From Ceratothoa steindachneri (Eukaryota; Arthropoda; Malacostraca; Isopoda; Cymothoidae), in NCBI GenBank assembly GCA_963969495.1, contig OZ018321.1, positions 132,526,293 through 132,590,292 on the forward strand: DNA of 64,000 nucleotides, read 5' to 3'. Positions 1 to 15,084 of this stretch are shown piece by piece. The notes under the pieces are model-generated. The model did not search any database and was not told where the DNA came from. It saw only the letters and a list, made by a program, of their open reading frames with translations. How positions within the stretch are numbered: the stretch's first letter is position 1; each line of letters opens with the position of its first letter. The position numbers and the translations under genes were made by a program.

Positions 1-2410
<2,410 letters not shown>

Positions 2411-3250
2411 TACAGTCATAGCCAAAAACTTTGAGACTATTATATTTTTTCCTATTACAAAACTAATATAACTATTAAACGTTGCATTTTTTGTATGTTT
2501 ATATGATAATTCGAATGTAAAATATACAAAATTTAGAGCCAAAACCTATTTTACTAATAAATACAGTCAATGCACGTAGCCTGAATTTACAATGATTTCG
2601 ATTGTTCTTCAGGGCTGCTTCAGTTCATTTTTGCATGCTGGAGACCAAATTTGTGATGATATCTTGACTGATAGTGCTCCATTTTTGTTCAGTAAATATC
2701 CGCAACTGCTCACAATTCGATGGCTTCTGTTTATCGACCGTCATTTTGATTATCGCCCACAAATTCTCTTTTTGGTTCAAATCTGCGAATTCCCTGGCCA
2801 ACATCCTAAAAGGTGAATGTTATTTCCAGCCAAGAACTTTGTTCTTGCTTTCGCTTTGTGCAAAGATTCGTCATCATGCTCATAATTACAGTTCTTATTC
2901 ACAAATTTGTCCTAAAATATTGGGAAAATGTACTAATAAAGAACGTTTTGGTTCCATTTTGAGTTCACAGCAGTGTTATTGGGCAAAATTGATAGTGAAC
3001 CAATTCCCTTAGATGAGAAGCAGACCCAGAGAAATATAATGTCCAGATGCTTAGCTGTGGACCCGACAGAGAACTCGTGAACTTCTTTTCACTTCTTAAC
3101 GAGGGATCTTCGAGAATATCATTTTTCACTAGTCTTCAACAGTCCATTCTTCATATTTCCTACTAAGTATTTTTGATGAAATAAAGCTTCTTCATAGCTT
3201 TTCTCGACTTATGAGGCATTTGTTGAAGAAAAGCCTCTGCCTCACTGTGA
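2411..3250 (-). pseudogene. Tc1-like transposase remnant, C-terminal half
   Basis: Read on the minus strand, the stretch around 2810-2580 translates in pieces to the C-terminal end of a Tc1-family DDE transposase. Recognisable pieces include a degraded WPGNSPDLNPIENLW-type block, then VDKQKPSNCEQLRIF and WSTISQDIITNLVSSMQ, with frameshifts and stops between them. The left terminus starts at a TA (2411-2412) followed by CAGTCATAGCCAAAAACTTT, which resembles a Tc1-type terminal inverted repeat. The matching outer repeat on the right is not visible, and a LINE fragment begins at about 3290, so the 5' half is lost or replaced. It is clearly dead. What I see is the motif order; the family assignment rests on known Tc1 C-terminal motifs. 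Confidence 0.7.
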
Positions 3251-3289
3251 TCGCTGAAGTGTTCAGTTACTAATTTATTTAACTGCTTA

Positions 3290-4680
3290 TGTGTTGTGGC
3301 AAGTTGTCCACTTAAGGTTAGTCAAGTATCAAATGAGGTACTATGTCCTGTTGCATATCATGCAGTTACCTCGTGCAGTCAAGATTCAGGCACGGCTAGA
3401 TGGTGCGCTGTGTATAGAATTTCGTCTTTTCAGCACTTGTGTTTCTGATACTCTACTTAGTGGCATTTTACCGCTCTTTTGTTCGTTCCAAGCTAGAATA
3501 CGGATGCAAGATTTATGCAGCCGCAAACAAACCTGAATTTCAGAAGGTTGACTTTATTCACTACCCTGGCCTATGTTTAGTGAGCTGTATCTTCCGCAAA
3601 TCTCCGTTTTCATGATGCATGCCGCTGACTTTATTCCGTACTCAGTGCATTATGTGATTTTACTTGCAAGTTCATCTTCTCCCTCATTTGCCAACTGCTT
3701 AAAGTTCAAATGCGGCCAAACTCCCTGATCCCTGTGCCGTCGTGATGTATCAATCATACCCTAGGTTAAAGATACACCTTCCAGAGCTCGATGCAGCTCT
3801 CGGATATGGCGGGCCTCGAGTTCTGCCCAGGACGCCACCATGGATGGTACCACTTTTGACAGGTTTTTGCCTCATTTCTACTCCCAAAGCTTATACAGCA
3901 CCTGAAGTATTTAGTTAAATTTTGTTAGAGCACACTTCCTGTCACCCTGAAGTCGTGCTAATATAGACGAAAATATCAAAATCCAATGATTAGGTCTGCT
4001 TCGACGTCATCTACCACACCCACTGTGTAAAGCCGGCTGAGCTCTTCTGGGCGCTGCATCTTGTCTTATCAAACGAGATGGTTGCAAGACATAACTTGAT
4101 ACTGAGATAACGTGCCGTGTCAAGGTCGGAGAGAGGCTAGTGATATGTACCAACACACATAGCGCTCTGAATGCCCTCGAGTCATTGGAAGCTCCGCATC
4201 CCCTAGTTCGTAGTATCCGTCACGACATGGCTGCTACAAGCAGGATGATTGCGATATTGTCTACTGCTGAATTGCTGAACAACTAGGGATTGCAGAAAAT
4301 GGGCGCACTTATGAAAAGGCCAACCAGTCTTCAATGACTGAGCAACCAGACCAGCGTTTCGCTCTTCTCTACTCTGATTATATGGAGATAATCAGGCAAA
4401 GCCTTCTGGCTGCATGACAAAGAGGATTCAAGACGGCCGATTAGAATCATATCTTGTGTGTCATTGTGGCACAACCTTTCTCGTTGACTTACGCCATCCC
4501 CAATACATCGATGGCTTAGGTTGTTTTCTATCGCCTTCAAATCGGAAACACAGGAGGAACGTAGCACCATCTGATCGAGTGTTCTTTTAGATGAGTTTTG
4601 TTTAGTGTTAGTTAATGTTTTTTGGTTTTTCTTTACCGTTCTGTCGTTTGATAAAACAACAGGGTAGATGCATAGGCATG
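3290..4680 (+). pseudogene. LINE ORF2 remnant (end of RT, RNase-H-type region, 3' part)
   Basis: A degraded + strand fragment of a non-LTR retrotransposon. At about 3486-3546 one frame reads SKLEYGCKIYAAANKPEFQK, matching the thumb region after LINE reverse transcriptases (LxYGCxxY...). Further on, 4140-4460 aligns by eye with the better-preserved copy at 63000-63280: shared blocks include a Leu-Glu-Ser segment, TCCGCATCCCCT, GGGATTGCAG/GGAATTGCAG and CCAG-GCGTTTCGCTCTTC. This places an RNase-H-type domain and tail here. Many stops and frameshifts are present. The 3' boundary is approximate, taken where T-rich UTR-like sequence ends. Confidence 0.65.
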
Positions 4681-6120
4681 TGCTGTATAATCTTGTCCAG
4701 TCAGAGATTATCCCTTGTTAAATAGGTCACTACGTAGTGTAGCATCATGCTGAGCCAGGATTCATCCCCTACATATGTATCGCTATTTACTCTTTCATCT
4801 TCTGTAGTAGGTATCCATCCCCTGGAAGTTGTGACGCTATGTGTTGTAGCATCTCATCCATTCAGAGATATTCCTTGAGTTGAAAACCCTAAGTACCAGA
4901 CTCATAATCCTCCTCCTTCCAAATATTCCATACCCAATAGTTCATTTCCTCTCGAACCTTAACATAATTACTTCATCTTATCTTAATCTTTCACCGAATT
5001 ACTCTCAATATTTTCCAGTGACAACTGTCATCCCTATACAACTGGTTATAATCTACTTTACCAATTTTCAATAAAAAGATAAGGATACTAATAAATTTAT
5101 TCCTTTTACTTTGCATGATCCGCCGGTTATCTTCCTTGCAAAAGCACACCCCTCCCATGTGGAATCTCCAGTGAAAAAAAAGCAATTTCTTCCACCACTT
5201 TAAATTTCGGTTATCCATAGAAAATGTAAATTTTAGAAAACTTTTAGACTGGATGGATTTTAAAACTATAACATTTGTAACACTCTTATCGTCTGAAGTT
5301 TTTTATATTGACTGTTTCTTTAGAGGAATACAGAAGTAAAATAAAGTATAAAAAATGCTTTATCTAATATATTTCTAACATAATTATTAAATATAGTTCT
5401 AGCCTAAATTATTTTTTGGCTACATTTATATCTTTTGCTGGTTATAAATTCTTCGATACATTTTAAAATCAACAAATCTGATAAACGAAAAAAAACAATT
5501 TTCTCACCAATATTTGCATAGTATGAAAAAGGAAAAATGATTCTGAAAAAGTATACGGGTATTTCAATAGATCCACTCACAAGAAATACATGGAAAGACT
5601 TTTACAGACTACAAGGAAAATAGAACCTATTCTAATATGAAAAGAGAGAATCCTCTATAGGACAGAATCACCAAGAGAAGGATTATGTATTATTTATTCA
5701 TAAAATATAAAGACTGACATTCTGAGGAATATCTATTACTTTTTTATTCAACCAATACCCTGTTGAAATCATTCTTGAACGAAAAGTTCACGGAACATCG
5801 GAATCATTTATCAAAACATGTCAGAAACATGTAGCCATCTGATTGCAAATGAAAAGTGAAACGAAGAGTTATAAAAAAAATTACGTTTGGAAATTTGCTT
5901 TACGAAATAAGTAGTTTAAAACGTATGATAGCTTACCTAACTGAATTAAGAAAAAGTGTGGTCACAGAGAGTTCCTAATTTATGACGAAAGCAATAAAAG
6001 CACATTATACGAATATTTAAGGAAACTAGCAGGAAAAAATAGATTGAATTCTTTATATTTGCCTTTGCTGAGTCCTTTTTTGTGTAGGCCACTAATATTC
6101 CCTCTTTTACCTACACGTGA
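4681..6120. other. AT-rich non-coding stretch
   Basis: No supported gene. Around 4690-4880 there are weakly similar phrases (TAGCATC..., CAGAGAT-ATTCC/TATCCC) suggesting a decayed local duplication. I could not assign this to a family. Confidence 0.35.
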
Positions 6121-7400
6121 TTTGGGTTAGTCTTGTTGTCAACTGTAAAGTCCCAAGTTCATTCGGGATCAAATCGTCACACATAATGTTATCTTGTTTG
6201 CGGGGGTGATTTAATCCACAAGTCTACATTCCAAATTCTGTATATTCCTTCCTTCATGTCAAGTTGAAAGAAAGGCGCATTTTCGACACTTGTTATTCAC
6301 TTTCAATCGAGACGGGAACAATGCAAACGCAGCCAAAGCTCGTTGCGATATTTGTGCTGTGTACGGAGAAAATGCTTCATCAGAAAGGACACCTCAATGG
6401 TGGTTTTCACGTTTCAAAAACGGTCATTTCAATCTTAATAACGAAGAACGTTCTGGTCGCCCCATTAAGTTGGATGAAGATCGATTAAACGACCTTCTTC
6501 ATGAAAATCCTCGTTAATCGACTAGAGAATTGGCTGTAGAATTGGCGTGTGATGATCAAACTGTAGTGAATCACCTTCATTCGATGGGGAAAGTTCAAAA
6601 ACTCGGTGTATGGGTTCCGCACGCTTTGAGCGAAAGCAACAAACTTCAACGCTCCACGATTGCCGCAAGTTTGCTTGCTCGTCACATGGCTACTCGTAGA
6701 TATAAGGTCAGATTTCCTTACTGAATCATCACTGGCGACGAAAAGTGGTGTTTTATGTCAACATAAATCATCAAAAATAATGGCTTAGGCCCAATAAAAA
6801 ACCACTTCCGCGATTAAAGCAAGGACTTCATCCACGATAGACAATGCTGTGTGCGTGGTGGGATTGTGAAGGCATCCTTCTTTATGAGCTCTTTTCGAAC
6901 AACTAGATTGTCAATGCAGATCTCTACGTTCAATAAATGTATCGACTTGCCAAAGCTATTCGTAAGAAGCGACCTCATCGACGTTATTGAGTCCTTCCGC
7001 AACACGACAATGCTCGTCCTTACATTGCCAATATGACAAAAGACGCCATCCAAACGCTTTATTGGTAAATCCTGCCGCATCCTCCTTTTTCCCAGACTTG
7101 GCTCCATCGGATTTTCATCTGTTCTGATCGCTCTTCAACAATTTGCGCGGCGCTTCGTTCAATACTGATGTGGAATTAAGAACCTAGTTAGACGAATTCT
7201 TAGAGTCAAAATCCAGAGATTTTTATTGCAAAGGCATCGAAAAACTAGTTAAACGCTGGGAAGAAGTCGTAAATAACAACGGAGAATACATTATTGATTA
7301 AATTGCATATTGTTATCAATTAAAAATGAAGTTTTTCTAAAATTGTTAATGGTAATGAATAAATTTAATAAAAACGCAAGAACTTATTCCTCAACCCAAT
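6121..7400 (+). pseudogene. Dead mariner (DD34D) element
   Basis: A mariner-family DNA transposon with a broken transposase. In order on the + strand: an N-terminal helix-turn-helix region (6290-6517) with VYGENASSERTPQWWFSRFK and an EERSGRP linker; a second helix-turn-helix and a WVPH-ALSESN block (6530-6724); then the three catalytic regions. These are ITGDEKW at 6726-6746 (first Asp), QHDNARP at about 7000-7020 (second Asp) and LAPSDFHLF at about 7098-7124 (third Asp). The C-terminal NNGEYI-type ending lies near 7280-7296. At least four frameshifts or stops interrupt it, so no full protein can be made, although all three Asp codons survive. The right end (about 7370-7400) carries a typical mariner terminal sequence (GCAAGAACTTATTCCTCAAC). 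A weaker mate lies near 6121-6150 (TTTGGGTTAG), so the ends are approximate. Confidence 0.85.
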
Positions 7401-8806
7401 CAATCACATCACACGCAGTAAATAACAGTTGACCCAATAAATCTACCATTTGTGGCGTTCAACATACATAGAGCCTTACAGCTTTGTTCAAATTTAAGTT
7501 CAAAATGAGAAATAAATAGGTTCCCAAAAATCCACATACATCAAAGATAAACACATTTTTTTGATATTTCTAAACAAAATGTATTCTCTATTTACAGGCA
7601 CTAAGTATAAAACACCGTGTTAAAGTATCCATTTAAGAAATAAACATATAACAAATAGACTTTAAGGCATAAAAGGAAATTTGTTCAAACTAGTATCATT
7701 AAAAACATTAAAAAGGCTTGTAAATTTATGTGAATTTTGAGCAAATGTTTTCTAATTACAACTAATTCTATAGAATTCGCTTTTTAGCTCCAAGGATGAA
7801 GAAACGATATGAAAAAGATTGCAAGGACTGGAATAGGTAATTCTTGAATTGGATTAACTAATAAATATTTTAAATTTCACCCTCTTGACAAGAAATGAAA
7901 CTATAATACGATTCTAAAAATACGAAAATAAGCATTTGTGGGAATTGTTGTAACTTCGATATTTATTTTTCTTCAATATGAACTTAATAGCACGACTATT
8001 TGGAAGAAAATGAACGAATGTAAATGAATTTACCTCCATTTTTCCCTTTAATTTATATGACAATATTATTTTTCTATTAAATTCTCTCCCCAAAACCTTG
8101 TGTTTTATTTTCATTAAGTAGATTTCGTTATTTGTAGTATTCCATTATGAAATGAGGTTTATGAATTAAAAACTTAAAATATCAGGTTTAAGGTCAATAA
8201 AATATATTTCCGTCTTAAGCTATGGAGAAAAGTGATCCACGTTAGTTTACAACCATATCAATTTGGGGCAATAAAATTGAAAATAATTTCGAGATACTAA
8301 AAGAACTAGGTGAAAATATATTAATTTCATTATTAACAATGAATAAACTAACAACGACTTTAATTATTCTATCAACTCCTATTACACCTTTACTATATTC
8401 TATGTATATAATTTAATAATCTTGTATTGGTTCTTTCTTGTTGCAGCGAAGAGGTTTCGGGTCAGATACTCGCAAGTGAATCTATTTGTACGTTAATGGT
8501 AAAGGGTAACTGTAAGGTTGCATAAAATGATAACTTAAAATTAAAGATTTATACACTGCTCTGGAAGTAACTCAATAACTAGTGAAAAATAGTTAGTTAA
8601 ATTTCATTTCTGCATTTAATCCACGCACGCTCAGCAAAACGGCTTTCTTTGATGTTATATGTCATTGGCTATGAAATTTCTTTCACCTAGTACAATTATC
8701 ACTATTTTTTCATCTTTTTTATCCTGCTTTATTAAAAACTGCAAATGGTGAACTTAAAGCATTTTTACTATTGGAATCAAATTTTATCATTATATTTTGT
8801 TTACAG
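7401..8806. other. Presumed intron sequence upstream of receptor exon
   Basis: AT-rich, without recognisable coding or repeat content. It ends in the polypyrimidine-poor acceptor TTTTGTTTACAG at 8795-8806, directly before the ICL3 exon. Confidence 0.5.
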
Positions 8807-9248
8807 GTCCACAGTGGCCGCTCTCTTGTTAAATAAGCACCTGCATATTAATGGAATGACGAAGGACAGCGTGAAAATTACTGATGATTCACAAGTCGGC
8901 AAAATTGGACTTTCCAACCCGGATGAACCCCCAAATCAGGTTGTAGAGCCGTTACAGGGCAGCACACTATGCCCAGTAGGTCCTGGGGGAGATCCTATTC
9001 CTAGCGAAGAATCTTCACCCTCACCATCACTGAGAGGAACACCTAAAACTAGTCAGAGTCATGGTAAAAGGCGATTTCTCGGAGTTGGCATCCGTAAGAG
9101 TTCGGGTGAGGCAACGGAGATGAGTTCGGAGGATCAAGTTACTGGGCACGAGAAGGGTATAGAGAAGGACCACCTTGAAGTGCCAGCACCGACCCTGGCT
9201 CCCAAGAAGAAGAACACATCTCTGAACAAAATGAAGAGGGAGAGGAAG
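8807..9248 (+). CDS. Octopamine beta-like receptor, ICL3 exon
   Basis: Coding exon of a biogenic-amine GPCR, 442 bp, bounded by acceptor TTTACAG (ends 8806) and donor AAG|GTAAAT (intron starts 9249). The first base completes a codon from an upstream exon outside the window (phase 2), and the exon ends in phase 0. It encodes about 147 residues: an initial STVAALLLNKH, which resembles the start of the third intracellular loop in arthropod octopamine beta receptors, then a long, low-complexity Ser/Pro/Glu/Lys-rich hydrophilic stretch, and a basic end, NKMKRERK. That end runs directly into AAKTLGIIV of the next exon, the conserved junction of ICL3 and TM6. The loop is expected to be cytoplasmic and to contact G protein and kinases; its Ser/Thr content offers phosphorylation sites, which is inference. 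No stops interrupt the frame. Receptor class rests mainly on the two later exons. Confidence 0.85.
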
Positions 9249-9802
9249 GTAAATTTACTAAAAGTTTTTTTCACTTTCAATCAACATATCACAAAGATAT
9301 CATCCACATACATTAGAAAATATTTAATCATGTAAGCATCAGTTAAAAGTTTAGAATTTTCACAAGTTTGCTTTAAACATTTTTGCTGTTTTCATTTGAA
9401 CCTTTTTTTTATTTCTAGATGCATCCACAGCCTCTCTGTCCTTGCTAAATATTTTATACATCATCAATTCTATGGTTATTTAAAATATTATTCAGTAGGT
9501 TATATTTTCATGCCGATTCATTTGGTTTTAAAATAAAATTTATCAAAATTTAAAATCAATCTAGACTAGTTCAGTCGATGACATACTTGTATCAGGAAGC
9601 TGAAATAGCTTTGTAGATAGAATTGTATATTTCATAATATGGTAGGAGGGGTTTTGCATTTTTTCTAGATGATCACTATCATGTTTAAGATTTTTGGAAT
9701 TTAATTATTTCTAACGCGTGATAAAATTATTCTAGACAAATTTTCTCAAAATTAGTCTTGTCGTGGTATGACATTATATTATATCAATACCATTTATATC
9801 TA
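9249..9802. other. Start of 30.5-kb intron, no feature seen
   Basis: AT-rich intron DNA after the GTAAAT donor at 9249. No element is recognised before the LTR-like block. Confidence 0.6.
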
Positions 9803-10808
9803 TGGGGTAGGGACCAATAACTTAAAGGCGAACCGACAAGGGGACGGAATGCCACGAGTTTCGACGCGCGGAACAGCGAGAAAGAGTGCAACTAGGTCAG
9901 GTAAAATTTAGGCAATGGCAAAGCTCAAGGCTATTTAAAGAGGCATGAACAAAAATATAATTTTATTTACATAAAATAAGAGAATAAATGGGAAAAATTT
10001 AATTGGTAAATGAGGGGGGAATTGCAGAGTTATGCATCAGACTCTGAAGTTAGAAATTAATTCGTTACAGAAGGAGACTACTCAAATGGAGAGGATTAAC
10101 TCAAATGGGTTGCTGAAGGGGGAAAGGGTGTTGGCTTACGGCGGATGCCGGGTGAGACGTCAGGGTAAAGCTTCACGGATACCTTCTACAGGCAATATAC
10201 GTGAGTGCGAGGGCGCTCGGAGCTTCTGAGCGGGAAGTTGACGTGATGACGGTTGTCCAAAGGGGGGGCGGTAACGTCCGGTTCAGGGGAGAGTATTTCG
10301 GCCACCCAAAAATGAAGGGGGAACGAGGAGAGCTTCGACAGGAGTTGATGAGGAGTGGAGTCGGAAAAATCGCTCGGTGGCGATTGTCAAATGGAATTAC
10401 CACACTGGCTGGGTTAATTCCAAGACACAAAAGTTCAGCCGTCACTTTGCTTTGTCGTTAGCACCTGAATTGGAACTAGGGGAACTTCTTGAGTCAGGGC
10501 GAGACTCTTCAACTCTGTGTCTCCCATATGGAATACGAGCCCTATATATATCCGAGGCTTCCCTCGCGGGGGTGGGGGAAACAGTGCTACTCTCGAATGG
10601 CCTCGAATCTTCACGCCGAGGTGATTCTAACCCGCGTAAAGGTGGTCCGTGGTGGACGCGGTTCGAGGCTACCGCTTGTGGATGGGGGGAGGGGAGGCTT
10701 ACCAATTTAAGCCTAACCAAATTCTAGAATCTTCTCCAGCGCATAGACGTTACTTCCGTGCTGGAAAAGAAATTCCACGTGGAATTCCCCCACAAGTCTA
10801 ATTTTACA
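9803..10808 (-). mobile_element. Solo LTR-like block, family A, minus strand
   Basis: A roughly 1.0-kb block much richer in G+C than its surroundings. On the minus strand it starts TGTAAAATTAG and ends CCCTACCCCA, so it has TG...CA ends. Near its 3' part (about 9945-9985) it contains GTAAATAAAATTATATTTTT followed by a CTTGAGC segment, the same arrangement as in the block at 27428-28470. It also has a TATATATA box upstream of that (about 10540-10552 on + coordinates). No gag-pol is attached, so it looks like a solo LTR. I did not find a convincing target-site duplication, so the ends are approximate. Open frames inside it look like chance GC-rich frames. Confidence 0.5.
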
Positions 10809-11754
10809 ATTATTTGCTAATTCTTTCTTATTCTGTTTTCGTTTTGATTCCCGCTTAACACTTAACACTTATGCCCAAATAAAAAAATCTCCAAGGCTAA
10901 CATTTGCATTACTGTTCATAATTTTTCCGAAACGAATGAAGAGAATTTTTAAAATTATTTCAACTTACGATTGAAATAGTACCTAAAGGGGATCAACCAT
11001 ATAAATTATTTCAGGTTCACTGATAGGTTTCATAAATCTTTGTTTTGGTTTGTTCGATTCTAACGACTCCAGCATAAATGTTTGCCACATAAATGTCCTC
11101 TGTGGTCAAGTGGGCAAATTCTTACGGGGCAACTCTTTGAAATTCAGTGTATTGCTGGCCACAAAGAAATACTTAAGGTGAAATTTTAACACTATTAAAA
11201 TGAAGTGACTCGCGTATTTAACATTCAGCTTACCTAGTTCATTATAGTAACTGTCAATATAGTCCTTTTCTAAGGTCAATATGAATAACCTTCTCCATAT
11301 TGCCCAATATTAAAATATAATTCAATGATTTAATTGCTTTTTTTAAAATTCAAAATTCCATTTTTTTGTGAAGATATAATCCAAATACTTTGATATTTCA
11401 ATTTAAATTATCCAAATATGTCAAAATGTATTAGTCACAAATGTATTCTAGCTATTTTTAGTCATAGAAAAAGTTCAAATGAATAACATTTTAAAAAATG
11501 AATTAAAAATATACATATAAAATCCACCATACATATGGCATCCGAATCTTTCATTTCAGAATCGATATGGGGAAAATTGCTCTATAATTTGTCCTTATTT
11601 TACAAAACTTATTGTGAAGACAACAAATAGTTTATTACAAATTATATTTACAGAAATTTGTAAATTTTTAAGTGGATCATATTGAGTATTTATTCCATAT
11701 AAAAGTACAGATGGTTCTTGAAAAGCGCCATATAAAATGTTTATCACTGTTATA
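10809..11754. other. AT-rich intron sequence
   Basis: No recognisable coding or repeat structure. It ends at the TA target site of the Tc3-like element. Confidence 0.5.
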
Positions 11755-13090
11755 CACTGTGACCACAAAAAGATTTCATATTTTTAATCGCTTATTACTT
11801 AATCATTATTATAGAGTAACAAAAAAAATAAAAAGAATTCAACGAAAAATGTTTAAAAGGTTTATTATTTGTGACATTTTTTTCAAAGTGACCTACCTCC
11901 CTGGACATTTTTACATTTCACGAGACGCGAAAGGATGTTATTTGTTGAATTTTCCAAAACGCTGCATTCAATTCCCTGTACACTCTCTATCACTATTTGC
12001 TTTAATTCTTCGATAGTGTATGGCTCTACCATGAATCCTTGTCCTTGACAAATCCCCATAGAAAAGAGTCCATAGCTGATAGATCGGCAGATCTTGCGGG
12101 ACAGGAAACCTGCAAGAAATGATTCTTTGTTAAAGAAATATTGTTAAACATTCTAGTGATTGTCTTGTTGTGTGGGTTGTTGCTTCGCCTTGCTCAAACC
12201 ATTTTTTACTGGAACTTTTTTGTTCATAAACATTGTGCAGTATTTATAATATCTTTTTCAAGTTACTAAAGGCGGTCTCCTCGTATCTGGATCTTTAAAA
12301 TATAAGAACCATAAACCCTGCTGCTACACAAACCACACCAGACTAACCTTTGGGTAAATGCAGAGGTATCTCCAAGTTATATGCGGCTTGTTTAATGATC
12401 AACACCGATAATTCTGTCTGTTAATGACCCCATTAAGAATGATGTGGTATTCATCACTGAAAATTATGTCACTTATCCTTATCTGGTTTTATTCAATTAT
12501 TGTTTCAGTACGTTTAAATAACATCAAATGACGCTGGCAGTTTTTGTTCGTTAAGCGGTTTGCAAACACATAATATTCAATGACTTTATTCTCAAATCCA
12601 ACGTGATTATCTTCTGAATTATCCCTTTTGATTCCCGTCACAGCTGATAGTCATTTAGGAGATTTCATTTTGTCCCTTTCAAGCTGATTTGCGAGTGAGA
12701 AAATATTATCAGAGGTTTGAACCCCTTTACTACGCCCAGACTTACCTTTATGTTCTTGATTGAGCCGTGATTTTTCCATCATGCGACTCGTTTTTGGATC
12801 TATGGTCGTTTGTTGGCCGTATTGCTCTCTGAAAGGCTGTTGGGTAGCAACTACAGAGCATTGTTTGACCTCTGCGTTGAAATGACGTTGCATTTCCAAC
12901 AAATAGTCCCTGATTATTGGGCTAAATCTGTCATTTTTATTGTAAGTGCAGATTTCGTATCCAAAATATCGAAAAAAAATAAATAAAACTTTAAAATTTC
13001 TCTTTCGAGTGTTTTTTTCCCCTTTTGAAACTGTAATAATGACTAAGTAATAAGCGAATAAAAACAGGGATAATATTTGTGGTCACACTG
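11755..13090 (-). mobile_element. Dead Tc3-like DNA transposon with matching TIRs and TA site
   Basis: A 1336-bp element with terminal inverted repeats CACTGTGACCACAAA (11755-11769) and, on the opposite strand at the right end, CAGTGTGACCACAAA (13090-13076). Only one base differs. A TA dinucleotide flanks each side (11753-11754 and 13091-13092), the expected Tc/mariner target duplication. The minus strand encodes a decayed transposase: an N-terminal helix-turn-helix segment (SVVATQQPFREQYG near 12840), a first catalytic region IIFSDEYHI near 12450, a second region WFEQGEATTHT near 12190 and a third region ending DLSAMDSFLWGF near 12070. In the second region the usual QDG Asp is replaced by Gly. 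A C-terminal YTIEELKQ block follows. Several frameshifts and stops make it non-functional. Confidence 0.87.
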
Positions 13091-13092
13091 TA

Positions 13093-14999
13093 TGAACTCA
13101 TCCCCAATTCTCTGCATTAAGAAAATTCTCTCTTTGTAAAGCAAAATATGTGTCATCACTGGATAGAAGCAAGTAGAAATGAAAAATCGAAGTCGATATA
13201 TTATTGTCAATGAACTGAGAACGATCAATCTCTGTGTCTGACCTCAGCGACAACTTTTCTGACAAATGAGCACTAATTTTATGACGTATTAATATTTCTT
13301 ACTACAAAAAGACTTTTCGATCACCCTGTATTATTATTATGTGAGTGGAAAAACCCTCTTAAGGTTAATAATCAATAGATCTAAAATTTGATGGTTAGTT
13401 CAGCTCACAATATCACGGAATATGCTAATTGCGAAGTAGTTTCCTTTCAAGTTATGAATACGAGGGATATTTAAAAAGTTGACGGAAAACATAATTTAAC
13501 AAATGCGTTTTAATTGCAAAGAACTTGGTCTATATAAAACTAGAGACATGTTTTCTGCGTTATGTGGATATGGATTTAGTTTATATTATAATGTTGATTA
13601 TTTTTCAGGTTGAATTTTTGTTTTATTATTATTTTTCGTGAACTTTTAAAACAGCCTTCTTTTAATATTTTGAGTACAATAACGATTTTTATCAGGGGGG
13701 AAAATGAATGGAGTAAATATTTAATTCTATACGACGCAAATAAGTTTAAATATTTATATTGAAGATGTTTGTTTCTGTACATGGAAATGATACACACTGA
13801 TATGTATACATTTACCTCTCTTTTTCATGACTACACATATTCAGTTGATTTACTTAGCGCTTTGGATAGGCTATATGGTTTCTATGGCGAACAGAATTCG
13901 GTTGAAATATTTATGTATATCCCGACAAAGGTTAACGCTGAGGACTTCGTTTGATTTATAAAGCATAGCACCTATGAGGCTGTTTATATTGCCGTCTTTA
14001 ATCAAAATAGAAAAAAACATTTCCCTAACTCTTTCTTGCTAAATTGATTTATTGTTTTTCTAGTCAAGTTTATTTGGAGATGGTACTTAAAAGGTATCAG
14101 AAACTTAAACCGTGAGCCATTATTTTGCAAACTTCTCTCACTTTCGATATCACTCCAACTATCTATCTCTATATATATATGTTCAGGATAAAAGTGAATA
14201 TCAGCATGGCAGGGAGAAAAGTAAAAGGTAACCGAAGTTATGTGATTAGAAGCGAAAAGATATTGAGGTACAATTGAGAGATTGTTTTTTTAAATATATA
14301 GGAATTTTTAAATTCAGAGTCCAGGAATTTAAGTTGTGAATGATACATCAGTTTTATAATCAAAAGACTACAAAGTAATTAGGGCTAAAAATTTTATTAT
14401 AAAGGATATGGAGCGGTTGTTTATGTAAACAAGGTTACTATTTGTCCTTATTTAGGGTAGCTACAGTTAAAATTCTCTTTGTTCGCCTCAAAGTATGAAC
14501 CTTACAGTTCACATGAATGGAAAATTTCCTATAGGTTGATGTATAGTTTGGCACTGATATTGGCCCGATAAATAACAGTCAAGCGAAAGAGTTCTTGCTC
14601 GCGGATGTGAGTAAAAATAGTACACTAATGGTGTTAGATGTAAAGTGTCGCCATCATTAGATTGCCGGCGGTCGCAGTCTGCATCAAGACACCCAGCTCC
14701 ATATTGGTGTATTGGATGCCGTTTGATTGCAAACTCAAGTAAAAGTTAGAATTCCATATACATATATATATAATAATTATAATAATCATTGAAAATCACA
14801 TGAAACGTGATATATAGTTGTATTTAAAGGCCCAAAGAAATGGAAATTGGTAACACAACCCGGAAAAACGCTAAGGAGAATATTACGTAAACCAATGATA
14901 CCTTAAGAAGGAAAACGGGAGATTTAGAAACAAAAAGATAGGGCAAACTATTTTAACCACTATATGAAAATGAATAAAGAAGTGGAATTTGAACCTGTG

Positions 15000-15001
<2 letters not shown>
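13093..15001. other. AT-rich intron sequence
   Basis: No gene seen. At 13457-13480 there is ATACGAGGGATATTTAAAAA followed by GTTGAC, reminiscent of a mariner-type terminal repeat, but no partner or transposase lies nearby, so I do not call an element. Confidence 0.4.

Positions 15002-15082
<81 letters not shown>
15002..15082. repeat. (TA)n dinucleotide tract
   Basis: About 81 bp of uninterrupted alternating T and A. It creates spurious Tyr-Ile frames on both strands. Confidence 0.95.

Positions 15083-15084
<2 letters not shown>

Noticed and set aside
3786..4030. Possible host exon in a GC-richer patch
   Set aside because: It lies inside the LINE remnant between recognisable RT-thumb and RNase-H-side blocks and has stops in all frames.
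8447..8498. Possible small exon between CTTGTTGCAG and GTAAAG
   Set aside because: To join the phase-2 start of the 8807 exon it would have to be read in a frame that contains a TAA stop just before the donor, so it cannot be coding in this transcript.
10032..10727. Several overlapping open frames of 65-116 codons on both strands
   Set aside because: They lie in the GC-rich LTR-like block, where stops are rare by chance. None shows a conserved motif, and the block shares LTR landmarks with two other copies.
13457..13485. Mariner-type terminal repeat
   Set aside because: ATACGAGGGATATTTAAAAA looks like a terminal repeat, but no inverted partner or transposase was found nearby.
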